A stretch of 64,000 bases of DNA, from assembly GCA_963842125.1 (NCBI GenBank), contig CAWJFE010000001.1, positions 1,240,001 through 1,304,000 of the forward strand, written 5' to 3'. The DNA is from CAWCWK01 sp963842125 (GTDB lineage: Bacteria > Pseudomonadota > Alphaproteobacteria > Rhizobiales > CAWCWK01). Below are positions 18,646 through 27,565 of the stretch, piece by piece; position 1 is the first letter of the stretch, and each line of letters starts with the position of its first letter. A program made the translations under genes and the position numbers. Under the pieces are notes generated by a model that saw only the letters and a program-made list of their open reading frames with translations, had not been told where the DNA came from and made no database searches.

Positions 18646-20238
18646 ATGAACCATTGGCTCGCCACCACCGCCATCGCGGCCCTCATCGGGCTGGGCGCCG
18701 CCGACTTCGCGCCCGCCGAGGCGCAGGTCGTCTACCATCGCGGCAACACCGCCGACCCCGAGACGCTCGACCAGCACAAGACCTCGACGACCTACGAGGC
18801 GCACCTCCTGCGCGACCTCTACGAGGGGCTCGTGATCTACGACGCGGCCGCCAATGTCGTGCCCGGCGTCGCGACCGAATGGTCCGTCTCGGAGGACGGT
18901 ACGGTCTACACCTTCACGCTGCGCGACGACGCCAAATGGTCGAACGGCGACCCCGTGACGGCCGAGGACTTCGTCTATTCGCTGCGCCGGATCATGACGC
19001 CGGAGACGGGCGCGAAATACGCCAACATCCTCTACCCGATCAAGAATGCCGAAGCCGTCAACAAGGGCGAGATGGAACCGGATGAGATGGGCGTGCGCGC
19101 CGTCGACGCCACGACGCTCGAGATCACGCTCGAGGGCGCGACGCCCTACTTCCTCGAACTCCTGACGCACCAGACGGGCCTGCCGGTCCATCCGGCCTCA
19201 GTCGAGGAGCATGGCGGCGATTTCGTGCGGCCCGAGAACATCGTCACCAACGGCGCCTACACGCTCCAGTCCTTCGTGCCGAACGACAAGATCGTGGTGG
19301 TCAAGAACACCGAGTTCCACGACGCCGAGAACGTGCAGATCGACGAGGTCCACTTCTATCCGACCGAGGATCGCTCGGCGGCGCTCCGCCGCTTCCAGGC
19401 GGGCGAGCTCCATTCCAACAACGACATTCCGGAAGACCAGATCGGGTTCATGCGCGAGAACCTCGAAGGTCAGTACCGCCAGTCGCCCTATCTCGGGACC
19501 TATTACTACACGATCAAATCCGACAAGGAGCCCTTCACGGACGTGCGCGTGCGCCAGGCGCTCTCGATGGCGATCGATCGCGACTTTCTCGCCGACGAGA
19601 TCAGCCCGTCCTTCCTGACCGCCACCTCCTTCGTGCCGCCGGGCATCGGCAACTATGTCGACGAGCCGCCGCAGTTCTCCTTCGCCGAGGATTCGATGCT
19701 CGACCGCGAGGACGCAGCGCTTGCGCTTCTCGCCGAGGCCGGCTTCGGGGAGGACAACCCGCTCGATGTCGAGATCATCTTCAACACCTCGGAGAACCAC
19801 CAGCGCGTCGCGACCGCGATCGCGGACATGTGGGCGCCACTGGGCGTCGAGGTCACGCTCGGCAATTCCGACACCGCGACCCACTACGCGCTCCTGCGCG
19901 ATGGCGGCGACTACGATGTCGCCCGCGCCGGCTGGATCGGCGACTACAACGACCCGCAGAACTTCCTCTTCCTCTACGAGTCGGACAATCTCGGCTTCAA
20001 CTATTCGCGCTATTCGAGCGAGGAGTATGACAGCCTGATGGACCAGGCCGCCGCCGAGATCGACCTCGACGCGCGCGCCGAACTCCTCGCCCAGGCCGAG
20101 CGCCTCCTCCTCGACGAGGTCGGCGTCGTGCCGCTCCTTTACTACACGACCAACAACCTCGTCTCCGACGACCTCAAAGGCTGGGAGGACAACATCCAGA
20201 ACGTCCACGCGACGCGCTGGATGCGTATCGAGGAGTAG
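18646..20238 (+). CDS. oppA: OppA-like peptide ABC transporter substrate-binding protein
   Basis: Secreted periplasmic protein of 530 residues in the SBP_bac_5 family. The signal peptide covers about residues 1-26 and ends ADFAPAEAQ. Family features include LDQHKTSTTYE, the DAKWSNGDPVTAEDFVYSLRR region and VRQALSMAIDRD. A good ribosome site (gggaga) precedes the ATG. It is followed by two permeases and a fused ATPase, forming a complete peptide importer. The exact ligand cannot be read from the sequence. Confidence 0.92.
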   Translation: MNHWLATTAIAALIGLGAADFAPAEAQVVYHRGNTADPETLDQHKTSTTYEAHLLRDLYEGLVIYDAAANVVPGVATEWSVSEDGTVYTFTLRDDAKWSNGDPVTAEDFVYSLRRIMTPETGAKYANILYPIKNAEAVNKGEMEPDEMGVRAVDATTLEITLEGATPYFLELLTHQTGLPVHPASVEEHGGDFVRPENIVTNGAYTLQSFVPNDKIVVVKNTEFHDAENVQIDEVHFYPTEDRSAALRRFQAGELHSNNDIPEDQIGFMRENLEGQYRQSPYLGTYYYTIKSDKEPFTDVRVRQALSMAIDRDFLADEISPSFLTATSFVPPGIGNYVDEPPQFSFAEDSMLDREDAALALLAEAGFGEDNPLDVEIIFNTSENHQRVATAIADMWAPLGVEVTLGNSDTATHYALLRDGGDYDVARAGWIGDYNDPQNFLFLYESDNLGFNYSRYSSEEYDSLMDQAAAEIDLDARAELLAQAERLLLDEVGVVPLLYYTTNNLVSDDLKGWEDNIQNVHATRWMRIEE

Positions 20239-20280
20239 ACCGCGCAAAGGGGCCGGCAGTGATCCGGCGGCGGGCTGATG

Positions 20281-20304
20281 CCCCTTCCCGGGATCGGGGA
20301 GGGG
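20281..20304. other. Hairpin 1 between oppA and oppB
   Basis: ccccttccc at 20281-20289 pairs with ggggagggg at 20296-20304, giving 9 bp with one G-T pair and a 6-base loop. It lies about 40 bases after the oppA stop and lacks a T-run. Such hairpins often protect the upstream mRNA so that the binding protein is made in excess of the permeases; that role is inferred. Confidence 0.5.
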
Positions 20305-20438
20305 TGAACGGGCTCTGGACGGCAGGAATGGCCGGCGAGGGCGACCGACGGTGTCGCTCGCTCGGTCGATCGTCTGTCCTCGTCGGCCGGGGCCGCTCGC
20401 TCCATAGCGCAGGCGCGCTTTTCGCACCCCAACGCAAA

Positions 20439-20463
20439 CCCTTCCCCGGCCCCCGGGGAAGGG
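20439..20463. other. Strong hairpin 2 between oppA and oppB
   Basis: cccttccccgg at 20439-20449 pairs perfectly with ccggggaaggg at 20453-20463 across a three-base loop. The 11-bp stem lies 43 bases before the oppB ATG. There is no T-run. It is a likely mRNA processing or stability element, or part of a small repeat family together with hairpin 1. Confidence 0.55.
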
Positions 20464-20506
20464 CCATCCTTGCCGGCAACGTTTGCGAGAGCGGTGGGGT
20501 GCGCTG

Positions 20507-21430
20507 ATGCTCCGCTACATCGTCCGCCGGCTCGCCACGGCCATCCCCACCCTCTTCGCGATCATCACGATCGCCTTTTTCCTCATCCGTGTCGCACCGG
20601 GCGGACCGTTCGATGGGGAGCGCCCGCTCGAAGCCACGGTGCGGGCCAATCTCAACGCCGCCTTCGGGCTCGATCTGCCGCTCTGGCGGCAATATCTCCT
20701 CTACCTGTCAAACCTTTTCCAGGGCGATCTCGGTCCATCCTTCATCTACCGCGATCTGACGGTCGCCGAACTGATCGGCGCCGGGCTTCCGATCTCGATC
20801 CAGCTTGGCGGCTTCGCGCTCATCCTCGCCGTCATCGTGGGCGTGGCGCTCGGCACCATCGCGGCCGTCCGGCAGAACGAAGCGGCCGACTACGCAGTCA
20901 CGGCAACCGCGACCTTCGGGGTCACGGTGCCCAATTTCGTCGTCGGACCGATCCTCAGCCTCGTCTTCGGCGTCATGTTCGGCATCCTGCCGGCGGGCGG
21001 CTATGGCGATGGCGACTGGGACCATCTCCTCCTGCCCGTCATCACGCTCGCCCTGCCGCAGATCGCGGTCGTCGCTCGGCTGACGCGCGCGAGCCTCATC
21101 GAGCAGTTGCGCGCCCACCATGTCAGGACGGCGCGCGCCTACGGCCTACCGGCCCGCTCGGTCGTCGTCACCCACGCGCTGCGCTCGGCGCTTCTACCGG
21201 TCGTGAGCTATCTCGGCCCCGCCGCCGCCGCGCTCCTCACCGGCTCGATCATCGTCGAGACGGTCTTCTCGGTGCCGGGCGTCGGGCGCTATTTCGTCCA
21301 AGGCGCGCTCAACCGCGACTACACGCTCGTCATGGGCACGGTCGTCCTCATCGCGACCTTCGTCGTCCTCTTCAACCTCGTCGTGGACCTCATCTACGCG
21401 TGGCTCGACCCAAGAGTCCGCTATGAGTGA
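20507..21430 (+). CDS. oppB: OppB-like peptide ABC transporter permease
   Basis: Integral membrane protein of 307 residues in the BPD_transp_1 family. The N-terminal segment LRYIVRRLATAIPTLFAIITIAFFLIRVAPGGPFD is typical OppB, and the ATPase-coupling EAA-like loop reads RTARAYGLPARSVVVTHALRSALLPV. About six membrane segments are visible. The ATG at 20507 gives the family N-terminus; an in-frame upstream start at 20483 adds 8 residues. It ends within a 17-bp tandem repeat at the junction with oppC. Confidence 0.92.
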   Translation: MLRYIVRRLATAIPTLFAIITIAFFLIRVAPGGPFDGERPLEATVRANLNAAFGLDLPLWRQYLLYLSNLFQGDLGPSFIYRDLTVAELIGAGLPISIQLGGFALILAVIVGVALGTIAAVRQNEAADYAVTATATFGVTVPNFVVGPILSLVFGVMFGILPAGGYGDGDWDHLLLPVITLALPQIAVVARLTRASLIEQLRAHHVRTARAYGLPARSVVVTHALRSALLPVVSYLGPAAAALLTGSIIVETVFSVPGVGRYFVQGALNRDYTLVMGTVVLIATFVVLFNLVVDLIYAWLDPRVRYE

Positions 21431-21464
21431 GGGTCCGCTATGAGTGAGGGTCCGCTATGAGTGA
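21416..21464 (+). repeat. 17-bp tandem repeat at the oppB/oppC junction
   Basis: The unit gtccgctatgagtgagg occurs at 21416-21432 and 21433-21449, followed by a 15-base partial copy at 21450-21464. Each copy holds an ATG followed closely by a TGA. The first copy carries the oppB stop at 21428-21430, and the third carries the oppC start at 21457. The first two ATGs open six-codon mini-ORFs, each ending in a TGA that overlaps the next ATG. The ancestral ATGAGTGA overlap of oppC and oppB appears to have been triplicated. Confidence 0.9.
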
Positions 21465-22602
21465 CGTGCGGATTGCCGGATCCCTCCTCGACGCCGAGGA
21501 CCCGCCGCGCGGCCGCTCGCCCTGGCGCGATGCGTGGCTTCGGCTGCGGCGCAACCGGGCGGCGATGGTCTCGCTGGCCGTTCTCGCCGTCGTCTCCGTC
21601 ATCTGCTTCCTAGGGCCCGCGCTGAGCCCGCACGACCCGCAGACCGTCTACCGAAACTACGTCAAGGTCGCCCCGTCGCTGGAAGCGCATCCCCGCGCGG
21701 ACGCCGTCGAGGCGACGATGGCTGCGGCGCTCCGGCGCGCGCGGGTCGAGGTGCTGGAGACCGAAGTCGTGGGCGAGACCGTCCGCGTCACGCTGCGCAA
21801 TACAAGGGACGGCGCGCTCGACGAGCGGATCACCCGCTATGTCGATCGCCCGGCCGATTTCTCCAACGCGCGGATCGTCGAGACTCTGGAGGGCGGGCGC
21901 GGCGCCATCGTCGAGGCCGATGTGGCCCGCATCCGCTTTCTCATGGGCACGGACGCCAACGGGCGCGACCTGATGACCCGTATCTTCGTCGGCGGCCAGA
22001 TCTCGATCCTCATCGGCTTGCTCGCCGCCTTCGTCGCCGTCGTCATAGGCGTGGTCTACGGGGCGACGGCGGGCTATGTCGGCGGGCGGGTGGACGATGC
22101 GATGATGCGCGTCGTCGACATCCTCTATTCGCTGCCCTTCATCTTCTTCGTCATCCTCCTCGTCGTCTTCTTCGGGCGGAACGTCTTCTTGATGTTCATC
22201 GCCGTCGGCGCCGTCGAATGGCTCGACATGGCCCGCATCGTGCGCGGCCAGACGCTCTCCATCGTGCGCCAGGAATACGTCGAGGCTGCCCGCGCATTGG
22301 GCGTGCGCGGCCCCGCTATCCTGCGCCGCCACGTCATCCCCAACGCGCTCGGCCCCGTCGTCATCTACATGACGCTCCTGGTGCCGAAGGTCATTCTTCT
22401 CGAGAGCTTCCTCTCCTTTCTCGGCCTCGGCGTGCCCGAGCCCTTGACCTCCTGGGGCGTCCTCATCTCGGAGGGTGCGCGCAACATCCAGGGCGCCCCC
22501 TGGCTGCTGCTCTTTCCCTCGATCTTCCTCACCACGACCCTCTTCTGCCTCAACTTCGTCGGCGACGGATTGAGAGACGCGCTCGATCCGAAGGACCGCT
22601 AG
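21457..22602 (+). CDS. oppC: OppC-like peptide ABC transporter permease
   Basis: Permease of 381 residues. After the first membrane segment (MVSLAVLAVVSVICFLGPALSPHDP) comes an insertion of about 110 residues, with a mixed acidic-basic composition and presumably periplasmic. LMGTDANGRDLMTRIFVGGQISI then starts the usual OppC transporter domain, with the EAA-like loop EAARALGVRGPAILRRHVIPN. The long form is seen in other alphaproteobacterial OppC proteins. The start is set by the third copy of the 17-bp repeat. Confidence 0.92.
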   Translation: MSDVRIAGSLLDAEDPPRGRSPWRDAWLRLRRNRAAMVSLAVLAVVSVICFLGPALSPHDPQTVYRNYVKVAPSLEAHPRADAVEATMAAALRRARVEVLETEVVGETVRVTLRNTRDGALDERITRYVDRPADFSNARIVETLEGGRGAIVEADVARIRFLMGTDANGRDLMTRIFVGGQISILIGLLAAFVAVVIGVVYGATAGYVGGRVDDAMMRVVDILYSLPFIFFVILLVVFFGRNVFLMFIAVGAVEWLDMARIVRGQTLSIVRQEYVEAARALGVRGPAILRRHVIPNALGPVVIYMTLLVPKVILLESFLSFLGLGVPEPLTSWGVLISEGARNIQGAPWLLLFPSIFLTTTLFCLNFVGDGLRDALDPKDR

Positions 22603-22603
22603 C

Positions 22604-23395
22604 ATGATGCCGCCCGCCGAGAGCCCGTCAGACGCGGTGCGCCTGGCCTACACCGCTCCCTTCGCGCATCCGCGCGCGGTCCTCATGGCATTCTGGCCGC
22701 TGGTGCCCGTCATCGCCCTGACGGTCCTTGCGACCACGGATGCCGTGATGATCGAAACGCCCCTTGTCGGCCTCCTTCCCGCAGTCCTCGTCTGGATCAC
22801 CATGGCGGCGGGCGCCGTCGCCTGGCACCGCTTCCTGATTCTCGATGCCGCCCGTCGCTGGACCGCGGCGCTGCCCGATCTGAGGGCGCTGTCCTATATC
22901 GGATGGTCCCTTCTCATCGGCTTGGTGGCCGCTCTCGTCTTCTTCATTCCCGGTCTCCTCATCGGCCTCGCGGTCGGACCGTCCTTCGCGACGCTCCTCA
23001 TCGTGGACGCGGGCTCCGTCGGCGCGCGCCTCCTCGGCATCGCCATCAACGTCGTCCTGACGGCGCTCTATATCCTCATCTTCGGCGAGGCCTTGCTGCG
23101 GCTCGCGCGGGCGTCCGTCGCCGAGCGGTCGGGGCGCCATGCGATAGCCGACCTCGCCTTCTTCGGCGCCCGCGACCGGTTCATTCCGCTGGTGCTCATG
23201 GCCTGCTCGCTTCCCGCCGTCTTCCTCGCCGGCCTTGTCGAGGCGTTCCTTACGGGCCGTGATATCGGCTTGCTCGGAGCGCTCGTCATCCTCGCCGTCT
23301 GGGCTTATGGCGGCCTCGTCTTTCTGAGCGGCCTATCCGTGCTCTATCGAACCTATCTCGCGCACGTCCCGCCCGCCGAGCCGGCGATCTCATGA
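22604..23395 (+). CDS. Unknown multi-pass membrane protein in the opp operon
   Basis: Predicted protein of 263 residues with about six hydrophobic segments, including AVLVWITMAAGAVAWHRFLIL and LIGLVAALVFFIPGLLIGLAVG. No family is recognised with confidence. The pattern of paired helices with a WHRF motif recalls broad DUF-type membrane proteins of alphaproteobacteria. It starts 1 base after oppC and its stop overlaps the start of the fused ATPase by 4 bases, so it is translated as part of the transporter operon. A role in transporter assembly or function is inferred from position alone. Confidence 0.65.
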   Translation: MMPPAESPSDAVRLAYTAPFAHPRAVLMAFWPLVPVIALTVLATTDAVMIETPLVGLLPAVLVWITMAAGAVAWHRFLILDAARRWTAALPDLRALSYIGWSLLIGLVAALVFFIPGLLIGLAVGPSFATLLIVDAGSVGARLLGIAINVVLTALYILIFGEALLRLARASVAERSGRHAIADLAFFGARDRFIPLVLMACSLPAVFLAGLVEAFLTGRDIGLLGALVILAVWAYGGLVFLSGLSVLYRTYLAHVPPAEPAIS

Positions 23396-24981
23396 CCGAT
23401 CCCGTCCTCGACATTCGCGGCCTCCACGTCTCCTTCGCCACCAATGACGGCACGATCGACGCCGTGCGGGGGATCGACCTTCATGTGAACGCGGGCGAGA
23501 CGCTGGCCATCGTGGGCGAGTCGGGGTCGGGCAAGTCGCAGACCGTGATGGCGGCGATGGGGCTCTTGGCGTCGAACGGGGCGGTGCGGGGGCAGGCGCG
23601 CTATCGGGGGACCGACCTCCTGGCGTTGAAGCCGCGCGAACTGAACCGCTATCGCGGCGATAAGCTGACCATGATCTTTCAAGAGCCGATGACGTCGCTC
23701 GATCCGCTTTACCGGGTGGGAAAGCAGATCGCGGAGCCGATGATCTACCATCGCGGCCTGTCGCGAAAGGAGGCCCGCACGCGCGCCATCGAGATGCTGC
23801 GCATGGTGCAGATCCCGGAGCCGGAGCGGCGGGTGGACGCCTATCCGCACGAGCTGTCGGGCGGCCAGCGCCAGCGCGTGATGATCGCCATGGCGCTCGC
23901 CAACGAGCCCGACGTCCTCATCGCCGACGAGCCGACGACGGCGCTCGACGTCACCGTCCAGGCGGAGATCCTGCGGCTCTTGAAGGCGCTCCAAGAGCGC
24001 GTCGGCATGGCGCTCGTCTTCATCACGCACGATCTCAACATCGTACGGCGCATCGCCGACCGGGTCGCCGTGATGAAGCGCGGCGAGGTGGTCGAGACCG
24101 GGCCGACGGCGAGCGTCTTCGACGCGCCCGAACACGACTATACCCGGATGCTCCTCGACGCCGAGCCGAGGGGCCGCAAGGCGCCGCCGCCCGCCGACGC
24201 GCCGGTGCTGGTGAAGGCCGAGGACGTGGTCGTGCGCTTCGGCACCTTCACGGCCGTCGACCGGGTCTCGCTAACGGCGAGGACGGGCCAGACGATCGGC
24301 ATCGTCGGGGAATCGGGGTCTGGCAAATCGACCTATGGACGCGCGCTGCTGCGGCTCCTCGAGCCCGATGCGGGCACGGTCGTCTATGACGGGCGCGACA
24401 TCACGCATGCGCCGCGCTCGGCCTTGCGCGACCTGCGAAAAGACGCGCAGATCGTCTTTCAGGACCCCTTCGGCTCCTTAAGCCCGCGCATGACGGTGGG
24501 CGGGATCGTCGCCGAAGGGCTGACCGTGCACGCGCCCGAACTCTCCCGCCGCGACCGAGAGCGGCGCGCCTCGGGCGCGCTCGCCGAAGCGCAGCTCGAC
24601 CCGGCGATGCGCGGGCGCTATCCGCACGAATTGTCGGGCGGCCAGCGCCAGCGCGTCGCGATCGCCCGCGCCATGGTGCTGCGCCCCCGCCTCGTCCTCC
24701 TCGACGAGCCGACCTCGGCGCTCGACCGTTCGGTCCAGGCCGAAGTCATCGATTTGCTGCGCAACCTTCAGGCCGAGCATGGGCTGACCTATCTCTTCAT
24801 CAGCCACGACCTCGCCGTCGTGCGCGCGCTCTCGGACTGGGTGATGGTGATGCAGACCGGCCGGATCGTCGAGGAAGGCGCGGTCGACGACATCTTCGAG
24901 AGACCGAAGACGGGCTATACCCGCGCCCTCATGTCTGCCGCGTTCGACGGCGTCGCCGATAATCCGACTTTACAGGTCTAG
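23392..24981 (+). CDS. Fused double ATPase of the peptide ABC transporter (OppD-OppF)
   Basis: Protein of 529 residues with two complete ABC ATPase domains. Domain 1 has Walker A GESGSGKS near residue 43, signature LSGGQRQRV and Walker B DVLIADEP. Domain 2, from about residue 270, has Walker A GESGSGKS near residue 305, signature LSGGQRQRV and Walker B LVLLDEP. The first domain ends with an oligopeptide/dipeptide-type tail (PEHDYTRMLLDAEPRG) and the second with KTGYTRALMSAAF. One chain therefore supplies both nucleotide-binding sites, as in GsiA/YejF-type systems. Confidence 0.93.
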   Translation: MTDPVLDIRGLHVSFATNDGTIDAVRGIDLHVNAGETLAIVGESGSGKSQTVMAAMGLLASNGAVRGQARYRGTDLLALKPRELNRYRGDKLTMIFQEPMTSLDPLYRVGKQIAEPMIYHRGLSRKEARTRAIEMLRMVQIPEPERRVDAYPHELSGGQRQRVMIAMALANEPDVLIADEPTTALDVTVQAEILRLLKALQERVGMALVFITHDLNIVRRIADRVAVMKRGEVVETGPTASVFDAPEHDYTRMLLDAEPRGRKAPPPADAPVLVKAEDVVVRFGTFTAVDRVSLTARTGQTIGIVGESGSGKSTYGRALLRLLEPDAGTVVYDGRDITHAPRSALRDLRKDAQIVFQDPFGSLSPRMTVGGIVAEGLTVHAPELSRRDRERRASGALAEAQLDPAMRGRYPHELSGGQRQRVAIARAMVLRPRLVLLDEPTSALDRSVQAEVIDLLRNLQAEHGLTYLFISHDLAVVRALSDWVMVMQTGRIVEEGAVDDIFERPKTGYTRALMSAAFDGVADNPTLQV

Positions 24982-25003
24982 TTATTCTGGCTACCGGTTT
25001 TCA

Positions 25004-25039
25004 CGCGCGAAATGGTTCGCGCGGTGGCGACTTAGCCAC
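25004..25039. other. Two adjacent inverted repeats upstream of the iron-binding-protein gene
   Basis: cgcgcgaa at 25004-25011 pairs with ttcgcgcg at 25016-25023 across a four-base loop. Immediately after it, gtggc at 25024-25028 pairs with gccac at 25035-25039. They lie between the fused ATPase stop and the next ATG at 25084. They could terminate the opp operon or act as operator sites; no T-run is present. Confidence 0.4.
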
Positions 25040-25083
25040 GTCCGTCGGCAGGGCCTTGACCCCTGCCTGAAGGAGATGACGAC

Positions 25084-26100
25084 ATGACCCGATCCCTCAT
25101 CCTGGCGACGCTCCTCGCCGCCGTCGTGTGGCCCGCGATGGCAGGCCCGAACGGCGAGGTGAACCTCTATTCCTCGCGCCATTACGACACCGACGAGCGG
25201 CTCTACTCCGATTTCGAGGAAGCGACCGGCATCACGATCAACCGCATCGAGGACAATGCCGACATCCTCATCGAGCGCATGGAGGCCGAGGGCGCCAATA
25301 GCCCGGCCGACATCCTCATGACGGTCGATGCGGCGCGGATCGGCCGCGCCGATGCGGCCGGCCTCTTCCAGCCCGTCTCGTCCGACGTGCTCGAAGCCCG
25401 TATTCCCGACAATCTGCGCCATCCGGACGGCCATTACTTCGCCTTCTCCACCCGCGCCCGGCCGATCTGGTTCGATAAGGCGGATGTCGAGACCCCGCCG
25501 CAGACCTATGCCGATCTCGCCGATCCGGCCTATGAGGGCCTCGTCTGCGCCCGCTCCTCGTCCAACGTCTACCAGCAGTCGCTGATGGCCTCGATCATCG
25601 CCAACGAGGGCGAGGACGCCGCCCGCGCCTGGGCGACCGGTCTCGTCGCCAACTTCGCGCGCGACCCCGAGGGCGGCGATACCGACCAGCTGCGCGCCAT
25701 CGTGTCCGGCCAGTGCGAGATCGTCCTCGCCAACACCTACTATTTCGGTCGCGCCATCGCGGGCGATGTCGAGGGACTGACCGGCTCGACCGATCTGATC
25801 GGCGTCGTCTGGCCCAACCAGGAGACGAGCGGCACGCATGTCAACGTTTCGGCCGCCGGCGTCGCAGCCAATGCGCCCAACCGCGACAACGCGATCGCCT
25901 TCCTCGAATACCTCGCCTCCGACAGCGCCCAGCGCTATTTCGCCGACGGCAATCAGGAATACCCTGTCGTCGACAGCATCGAGCCGCCGCAGAGCATGGC
26001 GACGCTGGGTGCGTTCAAGGCCGACGGCATCAACATCTCGGAACTCGCCGACAACCAGCGCCGCGCCGTCGAGATCTTCGACGAGGTCGGCTACGAATAG
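25084..26100 (+). CDS. Iron(III) ABC transporter substrate-binding protein, FbpA/FutA type
   Basis: Secreted protein of 338 residues with a signal peptide ending WPAMA-GPNGE near residue 20. The start VNLYSSRHYDTDERLYSDFEEATGI and the tyrosine pair in NTYYFGR near residues 218-222, which contacts iron in this family, support ferric binding. AFLEYLASDSAQRYFADGNQEYPV is the usual C-terminal signature. A strong ribosome site (aaggaga) precedes the ATG. No permease or ATPase partner for iron lies nearby, so it is an orphan binding protein in this window. Confidence 0.88.
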   Translation: MTRSLILATLLAAVVWPAMAGPNGEVNLYSSRHYDTDERLYSDFEEATGITINRIEDNADILIERMEAEGANSPADILMTVDAARIGRADAAGLFQPVSSDVLEARIPDNLRHPDGHYFAFSTRARPIWFDKADVETPPQTYADLADPAYEGLVCARSSSNVYQQSLMASIIANEGEDAARAWATGLVANFARDPEGGDTDQLRAIVSGQCEIVLANTYYFGRAIAGDVEGLTGSTDLIGVVWPNQETSGTHVNVSAAGVAANAPNRDNAIAFLEYLASDSAQRYFADGNQEYPVVDSIEPPQSMATLGAFKADGINISELADNQRRAVEIFDEVGYE

Positions 26101-26116
26101 CGCATGACGACTGCGT

Positions 26117-26153
26117 GGGGGGGAGCGGGTTCCTGCGCCCCCCGGCTTCTTTC
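26117..26153 (+). terminator. Likely intrinsic terminator after the iron-binding-protein gene
   Basis: A run of Gs at 26117-26123 pairs with six Cs at 26138-26143, with a further gc/gc pairing inside, to form a strong hairpin. A pyrimidine-rich tail (ggcttctttct) follows. It begins 17 bases after the stop codon. Confidence 0.55.
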
Positions 26154-26212
26154 TGTCACAATCCTCGGTTTTACCGCACGCTCAGAGTATATGCGCGCGC
26201 AAGGGGACAACG

Positions 26213-27556
26213 ATGGCCGTCAACTATTATACGGATACGCGCGAGGATACGCTCGATGCGCAGGAGCTCGATCTCTACAACCGCATCATGGCCTACCGGG
26301 CGACGCTCGGGCTGCCCGAGATCCCGCTGTCTCAATCTCTGACGATCACGGCGGGCCGGCACGCCATCGATCAGGTCTACAACATGGGCGGCTATAGCGG
26401 ACACGCCTGGTCCGATGCGCCCTATGATGGCGGCAACTCCGCGACCTACGGCAACATGTGGAACGCGCCCGCGCGGGTCGGAACGTCCTATCCCGACAGT
26501 GGCTACGAGATCTCCGCCGGCTCGTCGGGCACCCTCTCCTCGGCGCAGGCCCTCTCGCTCTGGCAGAACTCGGCGCCGCACAACGCCGTCATGACCAACG
26601 AAGGCATTTGGGCGACGCCGTGGAAGGCGATCGGTATCGGCATGCATGGCGGCGTGGCGCATGTCTGGTTCGGCCGGGCGGCCGATCCGGCCGGGCTGCC
26701 CGTCGGCGCGCCTGCCGGCGCGACGACCGCCGACCCGACCATCAAGGGAACGGACGGGCCGGAGACGCTCAGCGGCACCAACGGGGCCGACCTCATCTCC
26801 GCGCGCGGCGGAGACGACACGCTCGTCGGTATGGACGGCGCCGACTCGCTCTTTGGCGGGACCGGAAACGATCTGGTCTTCGGCGGCAACGGAGACGATC
26901 TTCTCTTCGGTGCGGCCGGCAACGATTCGCTCCTGGGCGATCTCGGCAACGACGTCATCTATGCTGGCGCTGGCGAGGACACGGTGCGCGCAGGCGGGGG
27001 CAACGATACGCTGGGCGGTGGCGGCGGCAACGACATGCTTTACGGCGAAGCGAATGACGACCGCATCTTCGGCGGCCTCGGCAACGATTTCGTCGATGGC
27101 GGTGACGGCAACGACGTTCTCTACAGTGGCACCGACGCCGATATCGTGCGCGGCGGCGCCGGCAACGACGAGATCGGTGCGCGGGACGGCAACGACGTCG
27201 TCGATGGCGGTGACGGCAACGACACCGTCTTCGCCGCGGCCGGAGACGACAACGTCGATGGCGGCCGCGGCTCCGACCTCGTTTACGGCGGCACCGGGAA
27301 CGATACGGTCAACCTGGGTACGTCGGACGGCGCGGCCGACGTCTTCGGCTGGTCGACCGGCCATGGCAGCGACATCCTGCGCGGGTTCGAGAACGGGCTC
27401 GACAAGATCGACCTGTCGACCACCGGCCTCTCCTTCGGCAGTCTCACGATCGGGACGAACGGCGGCAGTGCCACGGTCGCGCTTGGCGGCGGCGCCGTCC
27501 TCACGGTCGAGGGTGTCGCAGCCGGATCGCTCGACGCATCCGACTTCATTTTCTAA
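26213..27556 (+). CDS. Secreted CAP-domain protein with RTX calcium-binding repeats
   Basis: Predicted extracellular protein of 447 residues. Residues about 15-165 form a CAP/SCP-like domain: LYNRIMAYRATLGLPEIPLSQSLTITAGRHA, then GHAWSDAPYDGG, SLWQNSAPHNAVM and GIGMHGGVAHVWFG. Residues about 180-380 hold glycine-aspartate nonapeptide repeats of the GGxGxDxLx type. The last 60 residues resemble the C-terminal part of RTX proteins that carry the type I secretion signal (LTVEGVAAGSLDASDFIF). There is no N-terminal signal peptide, consistent with type I export. No exporter genes are in the window. The Rrf2 regulator begins 9 bases later. Confidence 0.88.
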   Translation: MAVNYYTDTREDTLDAQELDLYNRIMAYRATLGLPEIPLSQSLTITAGRHAIDQVYNMGGYSGHAWSDAPYDGGNSATYGNMWNAPARVGTSYPDSGYEISAGSSGTLSSAQALSLWQNSAPHNAVMTNEGIWATPWKAIGIGMHGGVAHVWFGRAADPAGLPVGAPAGATTADPTIKGTDGPETLSGTNGADLISARGGDDTLVGMDGADSLFGGTGNDLVFGGNGDDLLFGAAGNDSLLGDLGNDVIYAGAGEDTVRAGGGNDTLGGGGGNDMLYGEANDDRIFGGLGNDFVDGGDGNDVLYSGTDADIVRGGAGNDEIGARDGNDVVDGGDGNDTVFAAAGDDNVDGGRGSDLVYGGTGNDTVNLGTSDGAADVFGWSTGHGSDILRGFENGLDKIDLSTTGLSFGSLTIGTNGGSATVALGGGAVLTVEGVAAGSLDASDFIF

Positions 27557-27565
27557 AGTGATGGC

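Noticed and set aside
21423..21460. Two six-codon mini-ORFs as real peptides
   Set aside because: They arise from the 17-bp repeat and are better seen as a translational coupling feature than as genes.
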